From NCBI GenBank assembly GCA_041398005.1, contig JAWKVP010000013.1:1-64000 (forward strand): a DNA stretch of 64,000 nt, in the 5' to 3' direction. The translations under genes were made by a program, and so were the position numbers. The DNA is from JAGREO01 sp020446285. GTDB taxonomy: Bacteria > Pseudomonadota > Alphaproteobacteria > Geminicoccales > Geminicoccaceae. How positions within the stretch are numbered: the first letter of the stretch is position 1; the number at the start of each line of letters is the position of its first letter. The notes under the pieces are model-generated. The model did not search any database, was not told the origin of the DNA, and saw only the letters and a list, made by a program, of their open reading frames with translations. This document shows, one piece after another, positions 42,475-51,565 of the stretch.

Positions 42475-44943
42475 ATGGCCTACAAACGACATGTCGACAG
42501 GCTGCCGATCATTCCGGTTGATGCGAAGGTGCATAATGTCACCTGTCACTATTGCATCGTCGGCTGCGGCTACAAGGCCTATACATGGCCGGTCAACAGG
42601 CAGGGCGGCACGGCACCGGAGGAGAACGTCTTCGGCGTCGATCTCGGCGAGCAGCAATTCGCCGAAACCGGGGCCTGGTATGCGCCATCGATGTACAATG
42701 TCGTCCGACAGGACGGCAAGGACGTGCATCTCGTGATCAAGCCGGACACGGAATGCGTGGTCAATTCCGGGCTCGGCTCGGTGCGCGGCGCACGCATGGC
42801 CGAGAACCGGCGTTCGGATATCACCGGCACCCAGCAGCAGCGCCTGACCGAGCCCTTGGTCTGGCGTTATGGCACATGGCAGCCGACTTCATGGGATGAT
42901 GCCCTCGATCTCGTGGCGCGGGTCACCGCGAGGGTCATCGACATGGACGATGAGGACGATCTCTTCGTCTCCATGTTCGACCATGGCGGTTCGGCCGGCG
43001 GCTATGAGAACACCTGGGGCACCGGCAAGCTCTATTTCGATTCCATGAAGGTCCGGAACTGCCGCATCCACAATCGCCCCGCCTACAATTCCGAGGTTCA
43101 TTCCAGCCGCGACATGGGCGTCGACGAACTGAACTACGCTTATGCGGACTACGGTCTTGCCGACACGATCATGATCGTCGGCGCCAATCCGCTCGAGACG
43201 CAGACCAACCTGTTCCTCAATCACATGGTGCCGGGCATGCGCGGCGGGGCGAAGATGATCTTCGTCGATCCGCGCCGGACCGTGTCCGTCAACGCCGCCG
43301 AGATCGAGGCCGGCAAGGAGAATGTGCTGCATCTGCAGATCAACTCCGGCACCGATCTCGCCCTGTTCAATGCGCTTCTTGCCCATGTGGTCGATCAGGG
43401 CTGGATCGATCGCGATTTCATCGCCGCATCGACCTTCCGGGACGGTGTGGCACAGGCGCAGAACGAGCAGTTTCCGGCGGCGCTCGGCTCGCTGGAGATG
43501 GCACTCGGCGAGGCGCGCCTGCCGGTCGCCGGGGCGGCTTCGATCTGCGGGGTCGCAGAAGCGGATATCATCAGGGCGGCCGAATGGATCGCCCGGCCCG
43601 GCGATGACGGTTCCCGGCGCAAATGCGTCACGGCCTACGAAAAGGGCATCATCTGGGGCAATGACAATTACCGCACCATCGGTGCGATCGTGAATCTCGG
43701 TCTCGCTACCGGCAATATCGGTCGCGAGGGTGGTGGTGTCTGCCGGCTCGGCGGCCATCAGGAAGGCTATTTCCGTCCGTCGGATGCCCATGTCGGGCGG
43801 CCGGCACCCTATCTCGACGACCTCATCATCCGCGGTCATGGCAAGGTGCACCACATCTGGGCGAACGATCACTACAAGACCACGCTCAATGCCGTCGAGT
43901 TCAAGCGGGTCTACAACCGGCGCTCCAACATGGTGAAGGAAGCCATGGACGCCCGTGCCGGTGCCAGTCGCGAGGAACTGGTGGATGCGATCGTCGCGGC
44001 GATCGAGGCCGGCGGCATCTTCTCGGTCAATGTCGACATCGTCCACACGCAGATCGGCCAGGCCGCGCATGTCATCCTGCCGGCGGTCGAGAGCGGCGAG
44101 ATGAACCTGACATCCATGAATGGCGAGCGGCGGATGCGGCTGGTCGAGAAATACATGGACGGCCCCGGAAGTGCCATGCCGGATTGCCTGATCGCCGCGG
44201 GACTAGCCCGGCATCTGCGCAGAGTGCTCGGCGAGGAGGGCCGCGAGGCCTATGCCGAACGGTTTGCGGGCTATGACTGGGAGACGGAGGAAGACGCGTT
44301 CATGGACGGATATCATTCCGCCCATCCGGACGTCACCTACGAGCGCCTGCGGGCCATGGGCAACAATGGCGTGCAGGAACCCGTGGTCGGTTACGCGGAC
44401 GGTCAGCTGAAAGGCACGCAGCGGCTCTATACCGACGGCGTCTTCACCCGGCATGGCCGCGAGGATGGCAAGGCACTGTTCTGTGCCAGCGGCTGGCGCG
44501 GATTGCAGGCACCGGGCAAGGTCGCGCAGAAGGATGAGCATGCCTTCCTGATCAACAATGGCCGTTCCAACATCAACTGGCAGAACTGGTTTCTCGACAA
44601 GGACAATGAGTTCGTCAGTGACCGCTATCCCTATCCCTTCCTTGAAATCCACCCCGACGACATGGCGGAACTGGGGCTCGAGGCGGGCGATCTGGTCGAG
44701 GTCTACAATGATGTCGGCGCCACCCAGGCCATGGCCTGCCCCACTCCCACCGCGCGGCGGGGAGAAACGTTCATGCTCTTCGGCGCGCCTTCGGGAACGC
44801 AGGGCAATGTCATCAATGCCGGCACCAATGAGCTGATATTGCCGAACTACAAGCAGACATGGGCGAACATCCGCAAGATCTCCGCTGCTCCGGCAACGGT
44901 CGCCCATCTTTCCTTCAAGTCCAAGGAATACCGGCCCGCCTGA
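42475..44943 (+). CDS. aioA: Arsenite oxidase large (molybdopterin) subunit
   Basis: An 822-residue molybdopterin enzyme, close to the usual 825, that oxidises arsenite to arsenate. The [3Fe-4S] motif C24-x2-C27-x3-C31 is seen in CHYCIVGC. Typical AioA blocks are NSGLGSVRGARMAENRRSD, MFDHGGSAGGYENTWGTGKL, RIHNRPAYNSEVHSSRDMG and NNGRSNINWQNWFLDKDNEF. It has no leader of its own, as expected for export with AioB. The start at 42475 follows GGGGAGGG; the open frame upstream overlaps aioB and is non-homologous. An ArsR gene follows; aioXSR and a cytochrome gene are not present. Confidence 0.96.
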   Translation: MAYKRHVDRLPIIPVDAKVHNVTCHYCIVGCGYKAYTWPVNRQGGTAPEENVFGVDLGEQQFAETGAWYAPSMYNVVRQDGKDVHLVIKPDTECVVNSGLGSVRGARMAENRRSDITGTQQQRLTEPLVWRYGTWQPTSWDDALDLVARVTARVIDMDDEDDLFVSMFDHGGSAGGYENTWGTGKLYFDSMKVRNCRIHNRPAYNSEVHSSRDMGVDELNYAYADYGLADTIMIVGANPLETQTNLFLNHMVPGMRGGAKMIFVDPRRTVSVNAAEIEAGKENVLHLQINSGTDLALFNALLAHVVDQGWIDRDFIAASTFRDGVAQAQNEQFPAALGSLEMALGEARLPVAGAASICGVAEADIIRAAEWIARPGDDGSRRKCVTAYEKGIIWGNDNYRTIGAIVNLGLATGNIGREGGGVCRLGGHQEGYFRPSDAHVGRPAPYLDDLIIRGHGKVHHIWANDHYKTTLNAVEFKRVYNRRSNMVKEAMDARAGASREELVDAIVAAIEAGGIFSVNVDIVHTQIGQAAHVILPAVESGEMNLTSMNGERRMRLVEKYMDGPGSAMPDCLIAAGLARHLRRVLGEEGREAYAERFAGYDWETEEDAFMDGYHSAHPDVTYERLRAMGNNGVQEPVVGYADGQLKGTQRLYTDGVFTRHGREDGKALFCASGWRGLQAPGKVAQKDEHAFLINNGRSNINWQNWFLDKDNEFVSDRYPYPFLEIHPDDMAELGLEAGDLVEVYNDVGATQAMACPTPTARRGETFMLFGAPSGTQGNVINAGTNELILPNYKQTWANIRKISAAPATVAHLSFKSKEYRPA

Positions 44944-44955
44944 CAGACGGGTATT

Positions 44956-44985
44956 CGGCCCCGGCAATCGTGGATGCCGGGGCCG
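44956..44985 (+). terminator. Hairpin after aioA
   Basis: Perfect 11-base arms CGGCCCCGGCA (44956-44966) and TGCCGGGGCCG (44975-44985) with an 8-base loop, 13 bases after the aioA stop. No T-run follows, so it may only partly separate aioBA from the regulator gene. Confidence 0.55.
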
Positions 44986-45066
44986 GATGCTGGACGTGGC
45001 GATCGTATGGCGCTAGGAGCAGTTTACGCTGTGAAAGGACACCACTGGGAACGGAACGGCTGCAGC

Positions 45067-45429
45067 ATGGACATGACAGCCGCTCTCGCGGCCCTGACCG
45101 CACTATCGCATCCGACCCGCCTTCAGGCGTTCCGGCTTCTGGTCAGTGAAGGGCCGAACGGCCTGACGGCAGGTGCGCTTGCCGAACTTCTGGACGTCAC
45201 TCCACCGACCTTGTCCTTCCATCTCAAGGAACTCGATCGCGCCGGCCTTCTCCGGTCATGGCGCCGGCAACGTCATATCCACTACGCCGTCGACATCGCG
45301 GGCATGCGCCGGTTCCTGACCTATCTCACCGAGGATTGTTGCCAGGGCCACCCCGAAATCTGCGGCGACCTCACCACCGGGCCGACGTTCTGCACAAGCG
45401 GCGAGGACAGGGACGGCAGCCGGTCGTAA
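45067..45429 (+). CDS. arsR: ArsR family metalloregulator
   Basis: A 120-residue winged-helix repressor. The DNA-binding part is seen in LTALSHPTRLQAFRLLV and LLDVTPPTLSFHLKELDRAG with the wing at RSWRRQRHIHYAV. The C-terminal segment has C91, C92 and C99 (DCCQGHPEIC), resembling the C95/C96/C102 arsenite site of the Acidithiobacillus ferrooxidans ArsR rather than the classic helix CVC site. ATG 45067 matches the family start; GTG 45031 is an alternative. Position next to aioBA suggests arsenite-responsive control of these genes in place of the AioSR system, an inference. Confidence 0.9.
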   Translation: MDMTAALAALTALSHPTRLQAFRLLVSEGPNGLTAGALAELLDVTPPTLSFHLKELDRAGLLRSWRRQRHIHYAVDIAGMRRFLTYLTEDCCQGHPEICGDLTTGPTFCTSGEDRDGSRS

Positions 45430-45498
45430 GGTGATCGACGCCTCCCACAGCCTCTCGGAACAAGACGCGGTTGGCGACCTTGAAATGAAACTTCTGGT

Positions 45499-46701
45499 TC
45501 AGCCGTTCGCGAAAAAGCCCGCATCCTCCTCCTTCAGGTAGCGTTCCGCCGCTTCGGCGTCGATGTCGAGGCCGAGACCCGGTGCCTCGAGCAGGTCGAC
45601 CATGCTGTCCCTGACAATGGTATCGGGCAGGCCGGTAACGATATCGTTCCACCACGGATCGGAAGCGCTTGGATATTCGAAGGCGATGAAGTTGGCGGGC
45701 AGCGTTGCACAGAGATTGATCATCGCGCCAAGGCCCAAAAGGCCATTGGCGGTGCCATGCGGTGCCATCATGATCGAGTGCATGTAGGCGAATTCGGTGA
45801 TCCACTTCATTTCGGCGATACCGCCGACGTCGGCCGGATCGGGGCCGATGACGCGAATGGACTGCGTTTCGATCAATTCCTTGAAATTGTGCCGCAGATA
45901 GATCTGCTCGCCGGTATGAATGGGCGTCGAGGATGACATCGTCAGTTCGCGATAGGCTTGCGGATTGACCCATGGCACATAGTCGCCGGTGAGCATGTCC
46001 TCGAGCCACATCAGATTGTAGGGCTCGACCGCGCGGGCGAAGCGGATCGCGTCCGGCAGGAACCAGCCGGGACCGCAATCGAGGGCGAGCGACACCTTGT
46101 CGCCGAGCACTTCCTTCATGGCGGCGACACAATCGACCATGTGGCCCATCGAGCGTTCGCTGATCTGCCCCTGATCCATCGCACCGTGATATTGTGGCGG
46201 TTGCCGCACGCCATAATGGAAGTCCGGCAGGCTGGTCTTCATGTTGGAATGAAAGCCGATGCCCTGCTTGACCATGAAGAAGCCTTCCGGCCGTTCCATC
46301 ATCCACTTGACGTCGGCGGCATAGTCTTCCGGCCGGTCGCCGCTGCGCTTGCGCCGGATCGAGCCATTGTAGCAACGCACCCGGTCGCGCACCTTGCCGC
46401 CGAGCAGCTTGTAGGCCGGAACACCCGCCGCCTTGCCGGCGATATCCCACAAGGCGTGCTCGATCACGCTGACCGCGGCACCGTAGGGCTTGAACGAGCC
46501 GCGCTGGCGGATCTTGAGCATGACCCGCTCGACATCGGTGGGATCCTCGCCGATCAGCGCCTCGCGGAAGTGGAGGACGAACGGCTTGAGATAGGGTTTG
46601 GTGTATTCGGCCTCGCCGAGGCCATACAGCCCCTCGTCGGTGGTGATGCGCACGATCGGATGCTTGCCGATGATGGCGCAACGCAGATCGGTGATTTTCA
46701 T
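45499..46701 (-). CDS. Enolase superfamily protein (mandelate racemase/muconate lactonizing type), copy 1
   Basis: A 400-residue acid-sugar dehydratase or racemase. The capping domain starts KITDLRCAIIGKHPIVRI. Metal ligands are D208 (ALDCGPG), E234 (WLED) and E265 (TGEQ); H315 (APHG) and E342 (FEYP) complete the barrel. The residue two after D208 is Gly, so the second catalytic His of galactonate dehydratase is missing, and KQGIGFH replaces a KxK motif. It follows copy 2 by 29 bases in an operon with the GntR regulator. Substrate cannot be assigned. Confidence 0.88.
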   Translation of the reverse strand: MKITDLRCAIIGKHPIVRITTDEGLYGLGEAEYTKPYLKPFVLHFREALIGEDPTDVERVMLKIRQRGSFKPYGAAVSVIEHALWDIAGKAAGVPAYKLLGGKVRDRVRCYNGSIRRKRSGDRPEDYAADVKWMMERPEGFFMVKQGIGFHSNMKTSLPDFHYGVRQPPQYHGAMDQGQISERSMGHMVDCVAAMKEVLGDKVSLALDCGPGWFLPDAIRFARAVEPYNLMWLEDMLTGDYVPWVNPQAYRELTMSSSTPIHTGEQIYLRHNFKELIETQSIRVIGPDPADVGGIAEMKWITEFAYMHSIMMAPHGTANGLLGLGAMINLCATLPANFIAFEYPSASDPWWNDIVTGLPDTIVRDSMVDLLEAPGLGLDIDAEAAERYLKEEDAGFFANG

Positions 46702-46730
46702 GGTTCCGCTTTCTGTGGAAGCGATGGGGT

Positions 46731-48050
46731 TCAGTCGTCGTTATCGCGTGGCATGCGGTCGAACTCGACCCGGACATCATCCCACGCGCCGGTGTCGCCG
46801 AAATATTCCATGCCGGGTCGCAGATGCGCGCGGATGCCCTCTTCGTTGAGATCCACACCAAGCCCCGGCCGGTCGGGCACAGTGATGTAGCCGTCGGCCA
46901 TGTAATCATTGTCGAGCCCCGTCACGAGATCGAGATAGAACGGGAGGTCGAGGCCGTGATGCTCGAGCGCGACCAGACTGGCGATCGAGGCGCCTAGATG
47001 CACATTGGCCATCATCGCGATGGGCGAACAGCAGGCATGGAGCGCCGTCGGGATACCGTAGCGTTCTGCGTGGTCGGCAATCTTCTTGGTCTCGGTCAGG
47101 CCGCCGGAGGTCAGCATGTCGGGGTGGATGATGTCCACCGCCCGCGTTTCGATGGGCTCGCGGAAGCCTTCCCAAAGATACCAGTCCTCACCCGCCGCGA
47201 CGGGAGTGAGCAACGCGTCGGCGACCTTTTTGTGCCCGGCGATGTCGGTCCAGGGCATGACGTCCTCGACCCAGGCGAGATTGAAGGGTTCGAGCGCGCG
47301 GCCGATGCGGATCGCTTCATCGGCGGTGACGAAGCCCTCGCCGAAATGGTCGGTGCAGATGGAAATGTCATTGCCGACGGCCTCGCGCACCGAGCGTGCG
47401 ACTTCGGCTGCCAGTTCGACGCCCCGCCCGGAGATGCGCGCACCGGCGCCGCGACCGGTCGCATAGCGCTGGCGGAACTGCTCGTATTCGAAACGGGTCG
47501 CCTGTCCGACCAGCGCACCCGGGGCGGCCTCGAACATCCGGGCCGAAAGGTCGAACTTGATGAAGGTCAGCCCGAGACGCTTGCGGCTGAGAACCGCCTC
47601 GACGAACGCTTCCGGCGTTCCGTCGCGTGGTGTCGGCGTGTCGCCATAGAGCCGGATCCTGTCGCGGAACTTGCCGCCGAGAAGCTGGTAGCACGGCACG
47701 CCGTAGACCTTGCCCACGAGATCCATGAGCGCGATCTCGATGCCGCAGACACCGCCACCACGCCGCCCGTCACCGCCGAACGCCTTGATCGTCTTGAACA
47801 GATATTCGACATTGCACGGGTTCTGCCCGACGAGCAGATGCTTGAGCTGCAGTGCATAGAAGGGATGGGCGCTGTCGCGGACCTCGCCGAGCCCGTAGAC
47901 GCCCTGGTTGGTCATGATCTTGACGATGGGATAGTAGCCGTGACCCATCACGGTGGCGACGCGGATGTCCGTGATGCGCAGGGCGCTCGGCTGCGAGCCG
48001 GTTCGGACATTGTCCTCGATGGTCCCTGATGCCGGGTTGCGGTCAGTCAT
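46731..48050 (-). CDS. Enolase superfamily protein (mandelate racemase/muconate lactonizing type), copy 2
   Basis: A 439-residue protein with a longer N-terminus and a loop insertion around residues 185-210. Ligands are D234 (CTDHFGEG), E262 (WVED) and E288 (GEDW), with D311, H338 (LHACCSP) and E363 (LEHHG). Residue 236 after D234-x is Phe, not His, so like copy 1 it lacks the galactonate dehydratase His. The ATG at 48050 overlaps the end of the GntR gene by eight bases; the frame is open further upstream inside that gene. It probably dehydrates another sugar acid delivered by the adjacent importer. Confidence 0.87.
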   Translation of the reverse strand: MTDRNPASGTIEDNVRTGSQPSALRITDIRVATVMGHGYYPIVKIMTNQGVYGLGEVRDSAHPFYALQLKHLLVGQNPCNVEYLFKTIKAFGGDGRRGGGVCGIEIALMDLVGKVYGVPCYQLLGGKFRDRIRLYGDTPTPRDGTPEAFVEAVLSRKRLGLTFIKFDLSARMFEAAPGALVGQATRFEYEQFRQRYATGRGAGARISGRGVELAAEVARSVREAVGNDISICTDHFGEGFVTADEAIRIGRALEPFNLAWVEDVMPWTDIAGHKKVADALLTPVAAGEDWYLWEGFREPIETRAVDIIHPDMLTSGGLTETKKIADHAERYGIPTALHACCSPIAMMANVHLGASIASLVALEHHGLDLPFYLDLVTGLDNDYMADGYITVPDRPGLGVDLNEEGIRAHLRPGMEYFGDTGAWDDVRVEFDRMPRDNDD

Positions 48051-48798
48051 CCTTTTTCCTCTGACGGCGAGAGTTGGCCTTGTTCCTTGAATTCCTGGAG
48101 AGCGCGCCTGATTCTCCCTGCCGTTTCGCGGCATCCATCTGGGCGATGATGTGACGACCCGAACCCTCGACGTGCCGAGCCACCACGGCCGCTGCTCCGT
48201 CCGCATCCTGCTCCCGGATTCGCTCGATCAGTTCGCGATGCTCCTTCATCACTGCATCGCGACGGCTGAGTGCTGTCGGAAAACGACAGCTGATCGCCCG
48301 CAGGATTTCCCTGTGTCTCCACCAGAGAACGGCGGCGTGCCGGTTGTAGTGCCGGTCATAGATGATCTGATGAAACCGGGTGTCGAGCGCAGCATGCCTG
48401 GCGAGATCGGCAAAGTTCAGGCTCTCGATCTCGTCCTGTACGGCTTCGAGCTTCGCGATGTCGGCATCGTCGACGATGGTAACGAACCAGCGGGTCAGCG
48501 CCGGTTCGATCAGGATTTCGATTTCGGTGATATCGCGCACGAAGCTCTCGTCGATGGGACGCACGCGCGCGCCCCTGTTCGGTTCGATGACGACGATCCC
48601 CTCGCCGCGAAGCTGTTGCAGCGCTTCCCGGACAGGATTGGTCGAGGTGCCGTAGCGTGCCGCAAGATCCGCAATCTTCAGCCGCTCATCGGGCTCGAGC
48701 GAGCCAAGAATGATTTCGTCGCGGATCTGCTCATAGACCCGACCCGGCCGGTCGAATAGCTGAGCCGATCTGCTGCCAACGCCTGTCATGTCCATCAT
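48043..48798 (-). CDS. GntR family regulator with FCD domain
   Basis: A 251-residue regulator. The N-terminal winged helix reads RVYEQIRDEIILGSLEPDER then LAARYGTSTNPVREALQQLR. The all-helical FCD sensor has EIEILIEPALTRWFV and metal or ligand residues in HAALDTRFHQIIYDRHYN and MKEHRELIERIREQD. The start is one of three close ATGs (48798, 48795, 48789). It is first in an operon with two enolase-superfamily genes and is divergent from a sugar-acid importer operon; the palindromes in the shared spacer are its likely operators, with a sugar acid or its keto-deoxy product as effector. Confidence 0.9.
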   Translation of the reverse strand: MMDMTGVGSRSAQLFDRPGRVYEQIRDEIILGSLEPDERLKIADLAARYGTSTNPVREALQQLRGEGIVVIEPNRGARVRPIDESFVRDITEIEILIEPALTRWFVTIVDDADIAKLEAVQDEIESLNFADLARHAALDTRFHQIIYDRHYNRHAAVLWWRHREILRAISCRFPTALSRRDAVMKEHRELIERIREQDADGAAAVVARHVEGSGRHIIAQMDAAKRQGESGALSRNSRNKANSRRQRKKDD

Positions 48799-48897
48799 GA
48801 AGACGGATCTTAGGGGGCTTTTTCGCACAGACCAAGAGAAACGCACGCGAAAACAAAAAAATAATGTACGATCTGCTTTGGATTGACAGATATCTTT

Positions 48898-48909
48898 TTG
48901 TCTGGACAA
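48898..48909. promoter_or_regulatory. Palindromic operator candidate 1 (TTGTC-TG-GACAA)
   Basis: The inverted repeat TTGTCTGGACAA has 5-base arms around a 2-base spacer and lies 100 bases upstream of the GntR gene in the divergent spacer. A candidate promoter for the GntR operon lies between it and the gene on the minus strand (CTGTCA, 17 bases, CATTAT). The half-site TTGTC/GACAA recurs in the second palindrome. Confidence 0.55.
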
Positions 48910-48968
48910 TGCAGGTTCAACTTCGTGTCAGACGATGTTCCGTGCGACCCGAAAGACGGTGCCCCCGG

Positions 48969-48996
48969 TTGACGACAAGTTGTCGGGGTCTGTACT
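48969..48996 (+). promoter_or_regulatory. Importer promoter with palindromic operator 2 (CGACAA-g-TTGTCG)
   Basis: TTGACG (48969-48974) and TGTACT (48991-48996), 16 bases apart, resemble a sigma-70 promoter for the plus-strand importer operon. A perfect inverted repeat CGACAA-g-TTGTCG (48973-48985) sits between the two boxes, the usual place for a repressor. It shares the half-site of the palindrome at 48898-48909. Confidence 0.6.
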
Positions 48997-49039
48997 TTCG
49001 CGATTCAAATGAAAAACCGGATCAGGGAGGAATGGTTTG

Positions 49040-50539
49040 ATGAAAAGTGCAGATGTAAAGTTCCGTCATTCGAAATCCAACAGACGATCTCAGAAATCCT
49101 TGGGGAGCGCCGTCGTAGCGGGCTTTGCATTTTCGATGATTTCCTCCTCTTCCAGTGCGCAGAGTGTGGACCTCAGCCAGTGGTCGCCGGAATATGTCAA
49201 GAGCATCGCCGGTACGGCCGAATTCGATACGGCCGGGGATTGCGCCAGGATCGTTCCGCTCGACTATGCGGGCAAACTCTCGGTCTGGTGGACCGGCCCG
49301 ACCGATGCGTCGCCGGATATCGAGCGCAAGTTCAACGATGAATTCTGGGCTGCGTGGAAGCAGACCTATCCGAATATCGAAACCGACGCGCAGAACATCA
49401 ATTACAATGAACTGCTCGACAAGTTTCGAACCGCACTGCTGGGCAATGCAGCACCCATGGTTGTGCGCTTGCAGATCCTCGGCGGCGTCGAATTCGCTGT
49501 GAAGGACTATCTGCAACCGCTGAAGCCAGAAGATGTGGGTTATTCGAGCCAGGATTTCTGGCCGGGTGCGTTGAAGTCTGTGACTTACCAGGGCGAGACC
49601 TACGGTATCCCGACGAACAACGAGACGATGGGGTTCATCTACAACGCCAAGATCTTCGAGGATGCCGGCCTCGATCCCAGCCACCCGCCCGAGACATGGG
49701 AAGATGTGGTGGCCTATTCCAGGCAGATCCACGACAAGCTCGGCATCGCCGGTTACGGTCTCGTCGCCAAGCAGAACGCCGGTAACACACCGTTCCGCTT
49801 CATGCCCATGGTGTGGGCGAACGGCGGCGGCGCGCTCGACGAGCAGACCGACAGTCCGTCATACGAGACCGTCAATATCAACAGTCCCGGCACCAAGAAG
49901 GCGTTGCAGGAAGCCTACGACATGTATGTGCGTGACCAGTCGGTGCCGGTTTCAGCACTGACCAACACGCAGAACGAGAATCAGGCGCCATTCATCGCCG
50001 GGCAACTGGGAATGATGATCGCCCATCCTTCCGAATACGCCAAGATGGTCGACCTGGCCGGCAAGGCCACCGGCCAGGACAAGGAAATTGCCGATTCGGT
50101 CGTTGAAAACATGCGCTATGGCCTCATTCCCAAGGGTACGGACCGTCGCGCTGTCGTGTTTGGCGGCTCCAATATCCACATCGTCAAGAACGAATATGTC
50201 GATGGCGAGCTGGACGAGCAGGCCGCCAAGGCGCTGGTCTGTTTCTGGAACAGCCCCGAATGGTCGACCAAGCTGGCATGGACCGGCTCGAATCCCGGCA
50301 ACCTGCAGGGCTTCACGACCAGCTGGATGAAGGAGCGGCTGGACACGATCAGGTTCCTCGACGTCACCACCTCCATGCTGCCCAGCGGCATTCCGTTCCC
50401 GGTCGTTGTCGAGGCACCGGAGATCATGAACATCATCGTGCCCGACATGCTGCAGAACGCGCTGACGGGCAAGATGACGGTGGATGAAGCAGCCGACGAT
50501 GCGGCGCAGAAGATCGACTCGTTGATGAGCGGACTTTGA
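49040..50539 (+). CDS. Extracellular solute-binding protein of a sugar-acid ABC importer
   Basis: A 499-residue binding protein, longer than usual for the family. GGGAGG lies nine bases before ATG 49040. A basic N-terminus and the stretch SAVVAGFAFSMISSSSSAQS form the signal peptide. Binding blocks are GKLSVWWTGPTDASPDIERK, YGIPTNNETMGFIYNAKIFE and PETWEDVVAYSRQIHDKLGI. It heads an operon with two permeases, an ATPase, an enolase-superfamily dehydratase and an RraA-like protein, so the ligand is probably an aldonate or related sugar acid. Confidence 0.92.
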   Translation: MKSADVKFRHSKSNRRSQKSLGSAVVAGFAFSMISSSSSAQSVDLSQWSPEYVKSIAGTAEFDTAGDCARIVPLDYAGKLSVWWTGPTDASPDIERKFNDEFWAAWKQTYPNIETDAQNINYNELLDKFRTALLGNAAPMVVRLQILGGVEFAVKDYLQPLKPEDVGYSSQDFWPGALKSVTYQGETYGIPTNNETMGFIYNAKIFEDAGLDPSHPPETWEDVVAYSRQIHDKLGIAGYGLVAKQNAGNTPFRFMPMVWANGGGALDEQTDSPSYETVNINSPGTKKALQEAYDMYVRDQSVPVSALTNTQNENQAPFIAGQLGMMIAHPSEYAKMVDLAGKATGQDKEIADSVVENMRYGLIPKGTDRRAVVFGGSNIHIVKNEYVDGELDEQAAKALVCFWNSPEWSTKLAWTGSNPGNLQGFTTSWMKERLDTIRFLDVTTSMLPSGIPFPVVVEAPEIMNIIVPDMLQNALTGKMTVDEAADDAAQKIDSLMSGL

Positions 50540-50561
50540 TACTTCCCTGAAACTGTCAAAC

Positions 50562-50591
50562 CGGCCGGCGGCGAAACGAGGCTGCCGGCCG
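50562..50591 (+). other. Intercistronic inverted repeat after a binding-protein gene
   Basis: Arms CGGCCGGC (50562-50569) and GCCGGCCG (50584-50591) with a 14-base loop, in the 72-base spacer between binding-protein and permease genes. No T-run. It resembles the repeat in the same place of the other importer operons here. Confidence 0.55.
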
Positions 50592-50611
50592 ATCAGCAGG
50601 GCCTTCCCTTG

Positions 50612-51565
50612 ATGAACGTTCCGTCAGCAACGACTGCCGAGATGGCTGTCGCACCTCGCCGCACCAGTCTGATCAGCCGGATTGTCGAGCATCGGGGCGA
50701 TTATCTCTACGTTCTGCCTGCGCTGGTCGTGATGATGATCGTGATCGCCTATCCGATCTACTACACGATCGAGCTGAGTTTTTATAAAACGCCGCTGAAT
50801 CTCCAGATGAAAGACAAGGTCTGGGACGGTCTGAACAATTACCGGACCATCCTCAACAGTGCCTCGTTCTGGGCCGTGACGTGGAATACCGTCATATGGA
50901 CAGTCTCCAGCACCTTCGTCGCGTTCATACTGGGTTATCTTGCGGCGCTGGCACTGAACCGTGAATTTGCCGGGCGCGGTCTCCTGCGCGCGATCCTGCT
51001 CATTCCCTATGTCGTCAGCGCTGTTGCCGCATCCTATGTCTGGAAGTGGCTCTATCACTCGGATTTCGGTGTCATCGGCGCGCTGTCGGTGCAGCTCGGC
51101 CTGACCGATCAACCCATCAACTTCATCGACAATATCGACACGGTCCTGCCCTCGCTGATCGTCGTGCAGATCTGGCGCGAGTTCTCGTTCGCCATGATCA
51201 TGATGATGGCCGGGTTGCAGACCGTTCCCGACCAGTTGCATCGCGCGGCACAGGTCGACGGTGCCAATACCTGGCAGCGCTTCTGGCATGTGACCTTTCC
51301 CCACCTCAAGGGCGTCACCACGGTCACCCTGCTGTTGTTGCTGGTGTCCAACTTCAACTCGTTCATCGTCCCCTGGATCGTGACCGGCGGCGGTCCGGCA
51401 GGCGCTTCCGACATCTGGATCACGCATATCTACCAGATCGCGTTCGGGCGGCAGCGATGGGGCGTGGCATCGGCCTATTCCGTGATCCTTTTCATCGTCA
51501 TGATGGTCATCGGTTACTTTTATGTGAAGGCACTGACCCGCGGTGACGAGGCGAGGCCCGAATGA
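50612..51565 (+). CDS. ABC transporter permease, MalF type (sugar-acid importer)
   Basis: A 317-residue inner-membrane protein. After a 35-residue cytoplasmic tail the first membrane segment is YLYVLPALVVMMIVIAYPI. The EAA loop is QLHRAAQVDGANTWQRFWHV followed by TFPHLKG. ATG 50612 is preceded by a weak Shine-Dalgarno; a TTG directly before it is not needed. The next permease gene begins inside its stop codon (ATGA). Confidence 0.92.
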   Translation: MNVPSATTAEMAVAPRRTSLISRIVEHRGDYLYVLPALVVMMIVIAYPIYYTIELSFYKTPLNLQMKDKVWDGLNNYRTILNSASFWAVTWNTVIWTVSSTFVAFILGYLAALALNREFAGRGLLRAILLIPYVVSAVAASYVWKWLYHSDFGVIGALSVQLGLTDQPINFIDNIDTVLPSLIVVQIWREFSFAMIMMMAGLQTVPDQLHRAAQVDGANTWQRFWHVTFPHLKGVTTVTLLLLLVSNFNSFIVPWIVTGGGPAGASDIWITHIYQIAFGRQRWGVASAYSVILFIVMMVIGYFYVKALTRGDEARPE

